This document shows, piece by piece, positions 1 to 8,506 of a DNA stretch of 61,975 nucleotides. This DNA comes from Photobacterium iliopiscarium (GTDB lineage Bacteria > Pseudomonadota > Gammaproteobacteria > Enterobacterales > Vibrionaceae), in NCBI RefSeq assembly GCF_003026395.1, contig NZ_PYOO01000018.1, positions 1 to 61,975 of the forward strand, given 5' to 3'. Positions within the stretch are counted from its first letter, which is position 1. The number at the start of each line of letters is the position of its first letter. The notes beneath the pieces are model-generated. The model worked only from the letters and a program-made list of their open reading frames with translations, searched no databases and was not told the DNA's origin. The position numbers were made by a program, and so were the translations under genes.

Positions 1-126
1 ATGGCGGGTGAATTCAAGCTTGATGATTTCATCTCATTTAACATGGGCCTAGAAGACATCAACAAGTCTTTTGACCTATTACACGAAGGTAAGAGTATCC
101 GTACGGTTATTCACTTCGATAAGTAA
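1..126 (+). CDS. frmA: Class III alcohol dehydrogenase / S-(hydroxymethyl)glutathione dehydrogenase, C-terminal 41 aa
   Basis: Only the end of the gene is in the window; the frame is open at base 1 and stops at TAA 124-126. The tail reads GLEDINKSFDLLHEGKSIR followed by TVIHFDK, which is the conserved C-terminus of zinc-dependent class III alcohol dehydrogenases. These oxidise the glutathione adduct of formaldehyde to S-formylglutathione in the cytoplasm. The ATG at base 1 lies inside the family domain and is not the start. No S-formylglutathione hydrolase (frmB) follows, although the two often sit together; it could be elsewhere. A terminator lies about 200 bases downstream. Confidence 0.85.
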   Translation: MAGEFKLDDFISFNMGLEDINKSFDLLHEGKSIRTVIHFDK

Positions 127-278
127 GTAATTACTTCCTCGATTAAAGCAACATTCCCTTTGTATTATGATATGTGAAGGGAATGATGTGTTTTGTATTT
201 TCACTTGTCCAATACCACACGCTAATGGATTAGCAATTAACTCATTAACGATACTATATTTTAGTTTTCTTCTACTTT

Positions 279-297
279 ATTTGGATATTATCCAAAT
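279..297. promoter_or_regulatory. Perfect 9-bp inverted repeat, possible operator
   Basis: ATTTGGATA and TATCCAAAT flank a single T. It lies between the frmA-like gene and its distal terminator, and upstream of the symporter gene. The symmetry suggests a dimeric regulator site, but I do not recognise the regulator, and an AT-rich palindrome can arise by chance. Confidence 0.3.
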
Positions 298-324
298 AAT
301 CGTTAATTGAGTATGGCCCTTGCC

Positions 325-360
325 ACGCTCTGACATTCTGTGTCAGAGCGTTTTTATTTT
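325..360 (+). terminator. Rho-independent terminator
   Basis: An 11-bp perfect stem (325-335 with 341-351) closes a TTCTG loop and runs into a T-rich tract. It is about 200 bases after the frmA-like stop, so transcription probably continues through an untranslated tail before ending here. Confidence 0.85.
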
Positions 361-500
361 TACACTACAATTTATATTTAACGCATCCTTTGGATTAGGC
401 GCTCTATATGTAAACCCAAAATAACTAATAAGCCTTTTAATACCAAATTCTTCTTTTTATTTTATCGTTACGAAACGAACACCGAACAGAGACCTTTTCT

Positions 501-1757
501 ATGAACCGTCGTCTATTCAAATCGTTACCTTTTCAATTAATGATTGCCGCTCTATTAGCATGGAGTCTTGCCTCTTTATTGCCCTTATCTGCTAATTTTG
601 AGCATTCCACTACATTCAAATTATTGATGCTGACTAAAACAACATATATCGGCTTACTTAAAATGTTAGTCGGTATCGTTGTCTTATTTTCATTGTTACA
701 AGGCATTACGAGCATTGGATCTACATCTCGTTTGAAAACATTAGGTTATAAGACAATTGCCTTCTATAGCTTAACATCAACACTCGCGATCTGCTTGGGC
801 CTTGGCATCTCACTTGCTATCCCTAAATGGCCACATTTAATAGACACCGCCCAAGTCACCATTGGTAACCATGTTCAGCTAATTGATAATAGTGCTTCTT
901 CTGGTGGTGCGATTGCTGAGAAATTATTTAGCATGGCATTAGTGAATCCATTTCAAGCGCTAGCAACTACCAACCTATTAGCCATTGTTGTTTTTGCCCT
1001 GTTACTTGGTGTTGCACTATTAGCAAGCTTACCATCAAAGCATCCTGTTTTTGAGCTTATTTCAGGGCTCAATATTGCGATTAATCGCGTCGTTTCTGCG
1101 GTTATAAAGCTGGCACCTTTAGCCGTATTTGCAATTGTCTTTCAATTTACAATACAAAGTGGCAATAGTATTTTTGGTGAATTAGCATTATTTGCTTTAT
1201 TAGTTTTTTCACTGACCTTAGTGCACGGCGGCATCGTATTACCATTACTGGCGAAAGTGTTCACAGGGATTAAATATTCAACCTTATTTCGCGCCCTTTC
1301 AGCCCCTATGGCGATGGCATTTGCCACATCATCAAGCTCTGCTACATTGCCGTTATCATTACAAACAGCGCAAGAAGATTTAGGTATATCGCAGCCTACC
1401 AGTAGTATGGTATTGCCGTTAGGTTCGATCATGAATATGGATGGAACAGCTCTTTTTGAAGGTGTTGCGGCCATTTTCCTAGCCCAACTTTATGGTATAG
1501 AGCTAGGAACATCAGGGCTTATTATGATTTTCATTATGGCGATGGTGTCATCAATTGGTGCCCCAGGAATGCCATCAGGATCAATGTCTGGTATGCAATT
1601 AGTTCTGCTTGCTGTCGGTATTCCACTAGAAGCAATCGCTATTCTATTAATTATTGAGCGTCCGCTGGATACTTTCCGAACAGCAGTCAATGTTGAAGGT
1701 GATTTAATTGCAGCTTTAGTGGTTGATAAATGGCAAAACCAGTCAACAAAAGTGTGA
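501..1757 (+). CDS. Dicarboxylate/amino acid:cation symporter (DAACS family)
   Basis: This 418-aa inner-membrane protein has the hallmarks of the GltP/DctA/SstT superfamily, secondary transporters that couple Na+ or H+ to uptake of glutamate, C4-dicarboxylates, serine or threonine. The serine-rich re-entrant loop SSSSATLP is at residues 277-284, the NMDGT cation-binding motif at 312-316, the second hairpin GAPGMPSGS near 353-361, and the last helix carries the D-x-x-R-T-x-x-N pattern (LDTFRTAVN, near 389-397). Length fits the family. It is a single gene, with terminator-bounded DNA upstream. The Shine-Dalgarno is weak. The substrate cannot be told from the sequence; the HP2 loop is less like GltP than like shorter Na+-coupled members. 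Confidence 0.88.
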   Translation: MNRRLFKSLPFQLMIAALLAWSLASLLPLSANFEHSTTFKLLMLTKTTYIGLLKMLVGIVVLFSLLQGITSIGSTSRLKTLGYKTIAFYSLTSTLAICLGLGISLAIPKWPHLIDTAQVTIGNHVQLIDNSASSGGAIAEKLFSMALVNPFQALATTNLLAIVVFALLLGVALLASLPSKHPVFELISGLNIAINRVVSAVIKLAPLAVFAIVFQFTIQSGNSIFGELALFALLVFSLTLVHGGIVLPLLAKVFTGIKYSTLFRALSAPMAMAFATSSSSATLPLSLQTAQEDLGISQPTSSMVLPLGSIMNMDGTALFEGVAAIFLAQLYGIELGTSGLIMIFIMAMVSSIGAPGMPSGSMSGMQLVLLAVGIPLEAIAILLIIERPLDTFRTAVNVEGDLIAALVVDKWQNQSTKV

Positions 1758-1920
1758 TCTGGGTCTTATTTAGCATTTTATCCCCTTCTTACCTTGAAGC
1801 TTAATATTACTTTGACAGTAAAAAAATCATGCAATAAAATCAACAAAAAGCATAATGTTTTAATACAAATTAATTCGTTATGCTTATTAAAGTTTTAACA
1901 TTCTTTATATCAATAGGGTC

Positions 1921-1946
1921 CTGTTTACTTAAACAGACGATATAAT
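1921..1946 (+). promoter_or_regulatory. Putative LexA (SOS) box overlapping a promoter
   Basis: CTGTTTACTTAAACAG (1921-1936) matches the enterobacterial SOS box CTGT-N8-ACAG exactly and is a palindrome of two 7-base arms around CT. Four bases later comes a perfect -10 hexamer, TATAAT (1941-1946). The -35 region is poor, so the operator would cover the polymerase site. The downstream transcript would carry the 44-aa ORF at 2058. The sequence match is direct; LexA control is inferred. Confidence 0.55.
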
Positions 1947-2057
1947 GGAGCAATAGGAAGCTCAAGGACGATGTTAATTATCTAATAATTTAAGACAACC
2001 ATACCTAAATAATTAAGTGTGATTTATTGTCTTAATGTAAATTAATAGGTTTTAATC

Positions 2058-2192
2058 ATGGTCAGAAAATTATTACAATCCTTGGGGTTGATCAATACTG
2101 AAGCAAAGTCACGTCAATTACGTGAACGACTTGAATTTGCAGTTCAACAGAACCTTGGTCAACGTGAAGCGCGATCTAACCGCGAACATTAA
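2058..2192 (+). CDS. Small basic protein of unknown function (44 aa), downstream of SOS-like promoter
   Basis: An ATG-initiated frame of 44 codons begins MVRKLLQSLGLINTEAK and ends with an Arg/Glu-rich stretch (QREARSNREH). The middle is predicted to be helical and amphipathic, with no membrane segment and no signal peptide. I recognise no family. The ribosome site is weak (AGG about 9 bases upstream). The expected transcript from the TATAAT at 1941 would have a leader of about 100 bases. In that leader TTAAGACAA (1990-1998) can pair with TTGTCTTAA (2027-2035), just ahead of the start. It converges on the helicase gene. Coding status is plausible but unproven. Confidence 0.5.
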   Translation: MVRKLLQSLGLINTEAKSRQLRERLEFAVQQNLGQREARSNREH

Positions 2193-2228
2193 TGACCCAA
2201 TCATAATGCACTCCTCTATTACAAATAT

Positions 2229-4547
2229 TTAGCTATATTTGCGCGCCTTGGCACGGGCAACAACAATCAGCCGATTAATGAGTACCTTTTGTTTCTCCGT
2301 GCCCGCTTGTTTTAAGTCTCGAATAATACGTATCACTTCTGTCTCTAAATACTTCTTTGATTTCTCTTTCACCATACTACGAATAAGCTTTTCTGCCTTA
2401 TCCGACATCGGCTGTTGCAATGCCCATTCATAGCTATAAGCACCTTCTCCTGCTGCATTGATGTCAGGCAAAGAAATAGCAGCGACCTTCGGCGGTAATT
2501 GCATGTCATCAATACGTGACAACCGACGATAATACCCCTGCACAACAGGTGATTTATGGTATGGCAGCTCACCATCATGATAAAGTTGAGGGCCAATTTC
2601 CTGAGCAACATCGGCCTTTGATTCTAGAATAAATTGACTGGCATTTTTATCTTTACGAACATAATGATCTTTCTTGGTATTCTCAACCGTATAATATATT
2701 TTAGCGCTATGCTTGGCGCGTGTTATCGCTACATAAGCAAGCCGACGCTCCTCTTCGGTATCAGCTGAAATACCTAATGATGATCGGTTTACATAAGGAA
2801 AGGCATCTTTATCCCAATAAGGTAAATGCACCTGACTGTATTCACAACCTTTTGCTCTAAATATTGTCGTGAGTTGTACACTATTATTATGTTGTGCTTG
2901 ATTTTCAGCCGCAGACTGTTGAGTATAATATTCAAAATACTGTAAGGCCTTCTCACAATTTTGATCCATTGACTCTAATACGGTTTCAACACTGTCTAAG
3001 CGCTCAACCGCTTCTTCTATTTCTGTTGCGGTTGCTTCTGTTTTCCAGATCCAATTATCAAGCTCACTGTCTCGACGATATTGCTTATAAACCGCCAGCG
3101 CTTTAAAATTGCCTTTGCGTTGCAGCATTAATAACAATTCGATCCGATCGCTAAAAGTTTCTAAATTAAGTGTTGGTTGAATTTTTTCAGTTTGTTTTAT
3201 TAATGCAGGCCATTCGCTACTTGGTCGCTGTGATAAAAACTCACACAATGGTCGTAAACTTTTATTTGGCACATAGCAGTGTGGAAATGACAATAAATTA
3301 AACAATAAATTGGCTTTATCGTTATCCACTAACGTTAAAAAACGCCCAGTTGCTAATATCATAATATCCATTAACAACTTTACTTCACGACTATGGGCCA
3401 GTACCGAACCAATAGGCATATGGTAAGGGATTTTCTTAGTTAAAAAAGCCAGCTCAAATAGCATCGCTTGTGACCAACGCCTAACCAAAATAGCAACTTC
3501 AGCAAGTTGACCACCTTGCTGAATAAAATCAGCCACTGATTGCGCTATTTCACCCACTTGACGCGCAGTACCAATCACTTCAACGGGTGTATCAGCAACT
3601 GATTCATGAGCAATAGTCTGAAAATCATGAAACCTTTGTTTATTATTGGCAATTAAATGGCTCGCAGCCAATGCTAAACTATGCCCAAATCGAAACGTAT
3701 GCGACAAACTGTACGTCATAGCTGGCGCAAAATCCTGTTCAAAATTAAGCATAAATTGTGGAGCACTGCCCCGCCATTTATAAATACATTGATCAACATC
3801 GCCCACGGCTACCAGTTGTGCTTGTGGTGATAATAATAATTTTAATAATTGATATTGCGCAGTATTAATATCTTGAAATTCATCAACCATCATAAATTGA
3901 ATCTGCTGATGATAATAATGACGCAGAGCCTTATCATTTTTTAAAAGCTGTATGGTTTCAACTAGCCAATCATCAAAAAATAATTGTTTACGCTCTTTAC
4001 GTACAGTTTCAAAATTCCAAAATGCTTCAATTATAAAGGCATACTCTCTGTTAATTTCAGACAGATCAAAGACTTCTTTAGGTGGCAACATATGCGCTTT
4101 CACTAATCCAATGAAGCTCATTAGCAATTCAATAGTGCGAGGATCTTTAAACGTCTGCTGCTTTTGATACGATTTCTCTTGCGCTGCCATTTGACGTAAG
4201 ACAAGTTTAGCAATGGTTTTATCACTGTCACCATTATTAAAATCAATCTGATAACCCGTCGCCGATAAATAACCCGACTGTCTTAATAACTGAAAACAAA
4301 AACTATGAAAGGTATGGACAGGTACGCGCGCAGCTAACGGGATCTGCGCCAGTTTTTCCTTAAAGTCAGTGCGAATATCGCGGTTAAACATTAATACCAG
4401 CATCTGCTCTGCTGCTATCGATTGTAATTTATGTTCAACAACCCCCACTAAGGTTGTTGTTTTTCCCGTTCCAGCGCCAGCTACACACAGTGCATTACCT
4501 GACTGATGATGAATAAAGGCAGTTTGTTCAGCAGTAAAACGGGTCAT
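2229..4547 (-). CDS. UvrD/Rep-family superfamily 1 DNA helicase
   Basis: This 772-aa protein is a 3'-5' SF1A helicase. The N-terminal Q-motif (FTAEQTAFIHH) precedes Walker A GAGTGKTT with Lys29. Walker B is DEFQD near residue 225, motif III is GDVDQCIYKWRG near 250, motif V is TIFRAKGCEYSQVHL near 585, and motif VI is VAITRAKH near 635. It translocates on single-stranded DNA using ATP and probably acts in repair or in removing proteins or forks from DNA. It is longer than Rep or UvrD and the segment between the motor halves is divergent, so it is neither UvrD nor RecB. It stands alone, starting at an ATG that overlaps no other gene. No LexA-like box is visible at its own promoter. The specific role is unknown. 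Confidence 0.9.
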   Translation of the reverse strand: MTRFTAEQTAFIHHQSGNALCVAGAGTGKTTTLVGVVEHKLQSIAAEQMLVLMFNRDIRTDFKEKLAQIPLAARVPVHTFHSFCFQLLRQSGYLSATGYQIDFNNGDSDKTIAKLVLRQMAAQEKSYQKQQTFKDPRTIELLMSFIGLVKAHMLPPKEVFDLSEINREYAFIIEAFWNFETVRKERKQLFFDDWLVETIQLLKNDKALRHYYHQQIQFMMVDEFQDINTAQYQLLKLLLSPQAQLVAVGDVDQCIYKWRGSAPQFMLNFEQDFAPAMTYSLSHTFRFGHSLALAASHLIANNKQRFHDFQTIAHESVADTPVEVIGTARQVGEIAQSVADFIQQGGQLAEVAILVRRWSQAMLFELAFLTKKIPYHMPIGSVLAHSREVKLLMDIMILATGRFLTLVDNDKANLLFNLLSFPHCYVPNKSLRPLCEFLSQRPSSEWPALIKQTEKIQPTLNLETFSDRIELLLMLQRKGNFKALAVYKQYRRDSELDNWIWKTEATATEIEEAVERLDSVETVLESMDQNCEKALQYFEYYTQQSAAENQAQHNNSVQLTTIFRAKGCEYSQVHLPYWDKDAFPYVNRSSLGISADTEEERRLAYVAITRAKHSAKIYYTVENTKKDHYVRKDKNASQFILESKADVAQEIGPQLYHDGELPYHKSPVVQGYYRRLSRIDDMQLPPKVAAISLPDINAAGEGAYSYEWALQQPMSDKAEKLIRSMVKEKSKKYLETEVIRIIRDLKQAGTEKQKVLINRLIVVARAKARKYS

Positions 4548-4764
4548 TAAAAATACTCAGTAAGGCAATAAACGCATAGCGAGCGAGTATAGCAATTGCC
4601 ATGTAAAGTTTAAATCGTAAACCGACGATTGAAGTGAGTGAACACAAATGTAGCGTTAGTCTATTTCTGTTGTTAGAATTTGCCCCAATTATCAATGGCA
4701 AAATGCTATTTACTGATCACCCTATGACCGTAATTATCGGTGTTATAACTACTAAGAACTACAC

Positions 4765-5478
4765 ATGCTAAAAAACAAAAGTTTCATGACTAATGCCCTC
4801 TCTCTTCTCCTTTTATTTATTGGTTATATTAGCAATCAACATATCATTCTTTACTGTGGCTTATTTGCTTTTTCCGGTGCATTAACAAACTGGCTTGCCA
4901 TCTACATGTTATTTGAAAAAGTACCCGGTCTTTATGGTTCAGGTGTTATCCCAGCCCGATTTGAAGCCTTTAAAGCCGCTATAAAAGCATTAATGATGGA
5001 ACAGTTTTTTACTCAACAGAATATTAGCCGCTTTTTAAACCAAGATACTGATCAATCCACAGCGCTAGATATGCAACCCATTATCGGAAAAATTAATTTT
5101 GCGCCAACATTTGATTCATTACTTGATGTTATTATGAATTCATCATTTGGCGGCATGATCACCATGATGGGTGGCCCCGAAGCCATGGAGCCATTACGTG
5201 AACCTTTTATTGAAAAAATGCAGCAATCAGTAACAGAAATCAGTCAACAAGATGATTTTAAAGCCGCACTTAAACAACAACTCGTGAAACCTGAAACATT
5301 AAATGATATTGAAAGTAAAATTGAAGATATTATTGACCAGCGTTTAAATGAACTAACCCCTAAAATGGTCAAGGAAATGGTTCAAAAAATGATCAGCGAA
5401 CACCTTGGTTGGCTGGTTATTTGGGGCGGTGTCTTTGGTGGTATTATCGGTATTATTTCAGCGCTGATTGCCGGTTAA
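4765..5478 (+). CDS. DUF445 family membrane protein
   Basis: The 237-aa product matches the short form of DUF445: an N-terminal membrane hairpin (about residues 8-50) followed by the family signature ALTNWLAIYMLFEKVPGLYG and a glycine-rich run with FEAFKAAIK. A long charged helical region (about 90-210) then leads to a C-terminal membrane segment rich in Gly and Ile (about 217-236). Function of the family is not established. It is an inner-membrane protein by prediction. It stands as a single gene between the helicase and the YdjM-like gene. Confidence 0.8.
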   Translation: MLKNKSFMTNALSLLLLFIGYISNQHIILYCGLFAFSGALTNWLAIYMLFEKVPGLYGSGVIPARFEAFKAAIKALMMEQFFTQQNISRFLNQDTDQSTALDMQPIIGKINFAPTFDSLLDVIMNSSFGGMITMMGGPEAMEPLREPFIEKMQQSVTEISQQDDFKAALKQQLVKPETLNDIESKIEDIIDQRLNELTPKMVKEMVQKMISEHLGWLVIWGGVFGGIIGIISALIAG

Positions 5479-5719
5479 TAACAGCACTTTAATGACGAGT
5501 AGCTATTACTTTTTTATCATGTATATAGCTACTCTCTTCACACTTTCCGGCTCTTATTTAATAAAGTAATTTATCCATTCTAATTGCAACAAAACACTAA
5601 ACTGATTCTTTTTCACTCAATTGCTTTCATAAATTGCACTAAAAGTGTGATAAATATTGAACTATGATAACTAACAGTGATAAATACCTGTATATGTATC
5701 CAGTTGGAATTCATTTTTC

Positions 5720-6484
5720 TTGGCAAATTTCTCAACCCATTTCACAATTGCAGCAATTGTTAGTGGCTTAACAGCAACCACATTGTTGTCGGCTGATCAT
5801 ATTAGCCCCAGCATTGCACTATGGATGACCTTTTTTGGTACCATCGGTGGGCTTTTACCTGACATAGATTCAGACCATTCCACGTCAATGAAAGCATTGT
5901 TTACACTCTTAGCCGGATTTTGTTGTTTTTTACTCATCAGCCATATTTATACCCATGTAGCCATGGTTGAATTAATACTTTATGTCGTATCATTATTTAT
6001 TACTATTCGTTATTTTGGCAAAGCGGTATTTGACCGTTGTACGGTTCACCGTGGCGCATGTCACTCTATTTCATTTGTGACCCTGATTGCGCTATGTTGC
6101 GTACATATCTGCGTTTTACTCGGCCACACAGCGACAGACAGTTGGTTTGCTGGCGGGTTTGTGTTACTTGGCGGCATCGTACATTTAGTTTTAGATGAAA
6201 TATACAGCGTCGATCTGTCAAATAAACGCTTTAAATCATCATTTGGTACAGCACTTAAACCATTTGCCTTTACCAAACCATTTATTAGCCTTGCTCAGGT
6301 TATCGCCATTGTTATCTTATTTGATCTAGCGCCAAGCTATGATGGAGCATTACAAGTTGTCACTAATTGGAGTCATTTCCAATTTACGCCTGTTTGGTTC
6401 AATCTCAATGATACTAAGCAATGGTTGTTGCACATGTTTTATATTACGCCCCGTGATTTGCATGCTTTTTATCAACGTTTCTAA
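5720..6484 (+). CDS. YdjM-like inner-membrane metal-dependent hydrolase (DUF457)
   Basis: The 254-aa protein has several membrane helices and the two signatures of the family: GGLLPDIDSDHS near residues 45-56 and HRGACHS near 110-116, which carry the likely metal-binding Asp and His residues. The start is TTG at 5720; the next residues ANFSTHFTIAA correspond to the usual N-terminus of this family, so I prefer it to internal ATGs. A GGA lies about 14 bases upstream, which is a weak ribosome site. Family members are annotated as membrane-bound hydrolases; the substrate is not known. Escherichia coli ydjM is LexA-controlled, but I see no SOS box here. Confidence 0.8.
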   Translation: MANFSTHFTIAAIVSGLTATTLLSADHISPSIALWMTFFGTIGGLLPDIDSDHSTSMKALFTLLAGFCCFLLISHIYTHVAMVELILYVVSLFITIRYFGKAVFDRCTVHRGACHSISFVTLIALCCVHICVLLGHTATDSWFAGGFVLLGGIVHLVLDEIYSVDLSNKRFKSSFGTALKPFAFTKPFISLAQVIAIVILFDLAPSYDGALQVVTNWSHFQFTPVWFNLNDTKQWLLHMFYITPRDLHAFYQRF

Positions 6485-6510
6485 TCCCCAATAAACACTA
6501 CTTCATAAAA

Positions 6511-6540
6511 TAAAGTATGGTATCCCACCGCCATACTTTA
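6511..6540. terminator. Hairpin terminator, probably bidirectional
   Basis: A 10-bp perfect stem (TAAAGTATGG with CCATACTTTA) surrounds a 10-base loop, 26 bases after the hydrolase stop. The T-run after it is short. Confidence 0.55.
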
Positions 6541-6564
6541 CATTTAAAGCATTTTAAAACCCAA

Positions 6565-6580
6565 AAGCAATCGTTTGCTT
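6565..6580 (+). promoter_or_regulatory. PurR operator upstream of purC
   Basis: AAGCAATCGTTTGCTT resembles the PurR consensus ACGCAAACGTTTGCGT, including the central CG and GCAA/TTGC arms. It lies about 120 bases before purC, consistent with purine-nucleotide repression of this biosynthetic gene. Confidence 0.75.
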
Positions 6581-6699
6581 TTTTGCTGGTAGTCGAACAA
6601 TGAACCGAGTATTATGCTGGATAAGATGAGTGCTTGAGGTAACGTTTATCTTAAACACTCTGTATTTCGATGCCATCATTTTGAAATAGGAATTTCACC

Positions 6700-7803
6700 A
6701 TGAGCCTTGCTAATCAAGTTCTTGCCATCAATAACGACCTTCCCATCCGTACCGACAAACCCGTTCATAGTGGAAAAGTACGCTCTGTTTATTGGCTAAC
6801 AGATGCAGACAGTCGTCGTTTAATTCAACAAAAAGGCTACAACGTTCAACCTGATGCGCCTCTTGCTATTATGATTATCAGTGATCGTATTTCTGCATTT
6901 GACTGTATTTGGCATGGTGAAGGTGGTTTGAAAGGTGTTCCTGGAAAAGGCGCGGCACTCAATGCAATCTCAAATCATTGGTTTAAACTATTTAAAGATA
7001 ATGGGTTAGCCGATAGTCATATTCTTGATATCCCTCACCCTTTTGTATGGATTGTACAAAAAGCAAAACCGGTAATGGTTGAAGCTATTTGTCGTCAATA
7101 CATCACAGGTTCAATGTGGCGGTCATACACGCAAGGTGAACGCAATTTCTGTGGTATCGAACTACCAGAAGGCCTAGAAAAAGATCAAAAGCTTCCAGAG
7201 CTTCTAATGACCCCCTCAACCAAAGGTATCCTAAAAGACATTCCTAATGTACCTGAAGCTGATGATGTTAACGTGACTCGTCAAGATCTCATCAATAACT
7301 ACCAAGCCTTTAATTTCCGAAATACTGATGATATTAACTATTACGAAAAACTATTAACCGATGGTTTTACAGTTATTAGTCACGAATTAGCAAAATTAGA
7401 TCAAATTTTTGTCGATACTAAATTTGAATTTGGCTACGTTACAGATGCTAGCGGAAATGAAAAACTTATCTATATGGATGAAGTGGGTACACCAGATTCA
7501 TCACGAATTTGGGATGGTGCCGCTTATCGTGACGGACAGATTGTTGAGAATTCGAAAGAAGATTTCCGTCAAGTATTACTGAATTACTTTCCAGATCCAG
7601 ATGTTTTATTAAATAAAGAACGCATGCCTGAACGTTTTGCACTAGCCGCAGACAATGCTTTACCTCAAGATATATTAATGCAGATATCTAAAATCTACAC
7701 TAATATCGCAGAAAAAATCACCGGACAACCGATTACTCTAAGCCAAGATCCAAAAAATGAAATTATTGAGATCTTGCGCCAAGAATATCAATTAATTGAT
7801 TAA
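6700..7803 (+). CDS. purC: Phosphoribosylaminoimidazole-succinocarboxamide (SAICAR) synthase, long Vibrio type
   Basis: This cytoplasmic enzyme joins aspartate to CAIR with ATP in step 8 of IMP synthesis. Diagnostic segments are [10 protein letters not shown] near residues 23-32, the ISDRISAFD motif near 69-77, [16 protein letters not shown] near 129-144, and the C-terminal block around [14 protein letters not shown] near 262-275. At 367 aa it is the long form typical of Vibrionaceae rather than the 237-aa Escherichia coli form. A good Shine-Dalgarno (TAGGAA) precedes the ATG. A PurR-like operator upstream supports purine control. It is monocistronic, with a hairpin after the stop. Confidence 0.95.
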   Translation: MSLANQVLAINNDLPIRTDKPVHSGKVRSVYWLTDADSRRLIQQKGYNVQPDAPLAIMIISDRISAFDCIWHGEGGLKGVPGKGAALNAISNHWFKLFKDNGLADSHILDIPHPFVWIVQKAKPVMVEAICRQYITGSMWRSYTQGERNFCGIELPEGLEKDQKLPELLMTPSTKGILKDIPNVPEADDVNVTRQDLINNYQAFNFRNTDDINYYEKLLTDGFTVISHELAKLDQIFVDTKFEFGYVTDASGNEKLIYMDEVGTPDSSRIWDGAAYRDGQIVENSKEDFRQVLLNYFPDPDVLLNKERMPERFALAADNALPQDILMQISKIYTNIAEKITGQPITLSQDPKNEIIEILRQEYQLID

Positions 7804-7819
7804 CACTCATCAAGACCCC

Positions 7820-7852
7820 TTAACATACCTTAATCATTCAAAGGTATGTTAA
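7820..7852 (+). terminator. Hairpin after purC
   Basis: A 12-bp perfect stem (7820-7831 with 7841-7852) has a 9-base loop, 16 bases after the purC stop. It lacks a strong T-tract, so it may be a processing or Rho-assisted stop. The remaining 280 bases before the next gene show no gene; they hold only promoter-like AT-rich DNA. Confidence 0.5.
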
Positions 7853-8129
7853 TCACCATAAAGCCATGCACACCCCCTTCATTATTACGGTGTTGGGGGT
7901 ATTTATGACTACAATGGCATACTTTTATCTTTACCCTTCCCATCAATTAAAAATAAAAAACCACCAAAAACGCTTTATAAACAAACAAAATCTGATTAAT
8001 TAGCTGTTTTTTAGCAAACTTATTGTGCATATATTGATCAATTTGAAAATGTGAGCGAAAATCATCTTATAGGCATGGAGGTTTATAACAATTATATTTT
8101 ATGGATATTTGACTTTAAAGGTACAGAAT

Positions 8130-8426
8130 ATGTCAGGTTTCTCTTACCCTCACACTTGCCCATTAATTGACAAAGAAATCGGTCGTGCCAAAGGTGACTT
8201 AACCACTTATGCCCGTGATTTATTACGTTCTTATAATATTGAAATCAGCGGTAAAGAGATGCTGCTTGCTGGAGAAGAATTGTTTAGTGCCCTGAGCGAT
8301 ATTTTTGAAAAAACACGAAAAACAAATGAAGATATGCGCACAGAAGCTCATAAACAAATAGTGGCGCTTGAAGCTGAAAATATGGAATTACGCGCATTAC
8401 TCTATTGCCAACGTATAGCAAGTTAA
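8130..8426 (+). CDS. Small helical protein of unknown function (98 aa)
   Basis: I chose the ATG at 8130 because AAAGG lies 8 bases upstream; an upstream TTG at 8109 has no ribosome site. The product starts MSGFSYPHTCPLIDKEI and is soluble, with a basic middle (ARDLLRSYNIEIS). The C-terminal half, about residues 55-90, is strongly charged with a heptad-like pattern, suggesting a coiled coil. I recognise no domain. It is convergent with gnd and separated from it by a shared hairpin. It could be a cytoplasmic accessory or structural protein; no function can be given. Confidence 0.65.
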   Translation: MSGFSYPHTCPLIDKEIGRAKGDLTTYARDLLRSYNIEISGKEMLLAGEELFSALSDIFEKTRKTNEDMRTEAHKQIVALEAENMELRALLYCQRIAS

Positions 8427-8453
8427 ATCTAGATTCATCACAATACATCATGC

Positions 8454-8484
8454 ATAAAAAAAGCCACCGTAAAAACGATGGCTT
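8454..8484 (-). terminator. Terminator of the zwf-pgl-gnd operon
   Basis: AAGCCACCGT pairs with ACGATGGCTT (one mismatch) around an AAAA loop. On the minus strand the stem is followed by a U-tract (A-run 8454-8462 on the plus strand), so it serves gnd, ending 23 bases away. Confidence 0.75.
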
Positions 8485-8506
8485 AATTATATCGATTACT
8501 TAGACA

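Noticed and set aside
1971..1985. Four-codon leader peptide in the SOS-linked transcript
   Set aside because: AAGGA is only two bases from the ATG, too close for normal initiation. Mentioned in the finding but not annotated.
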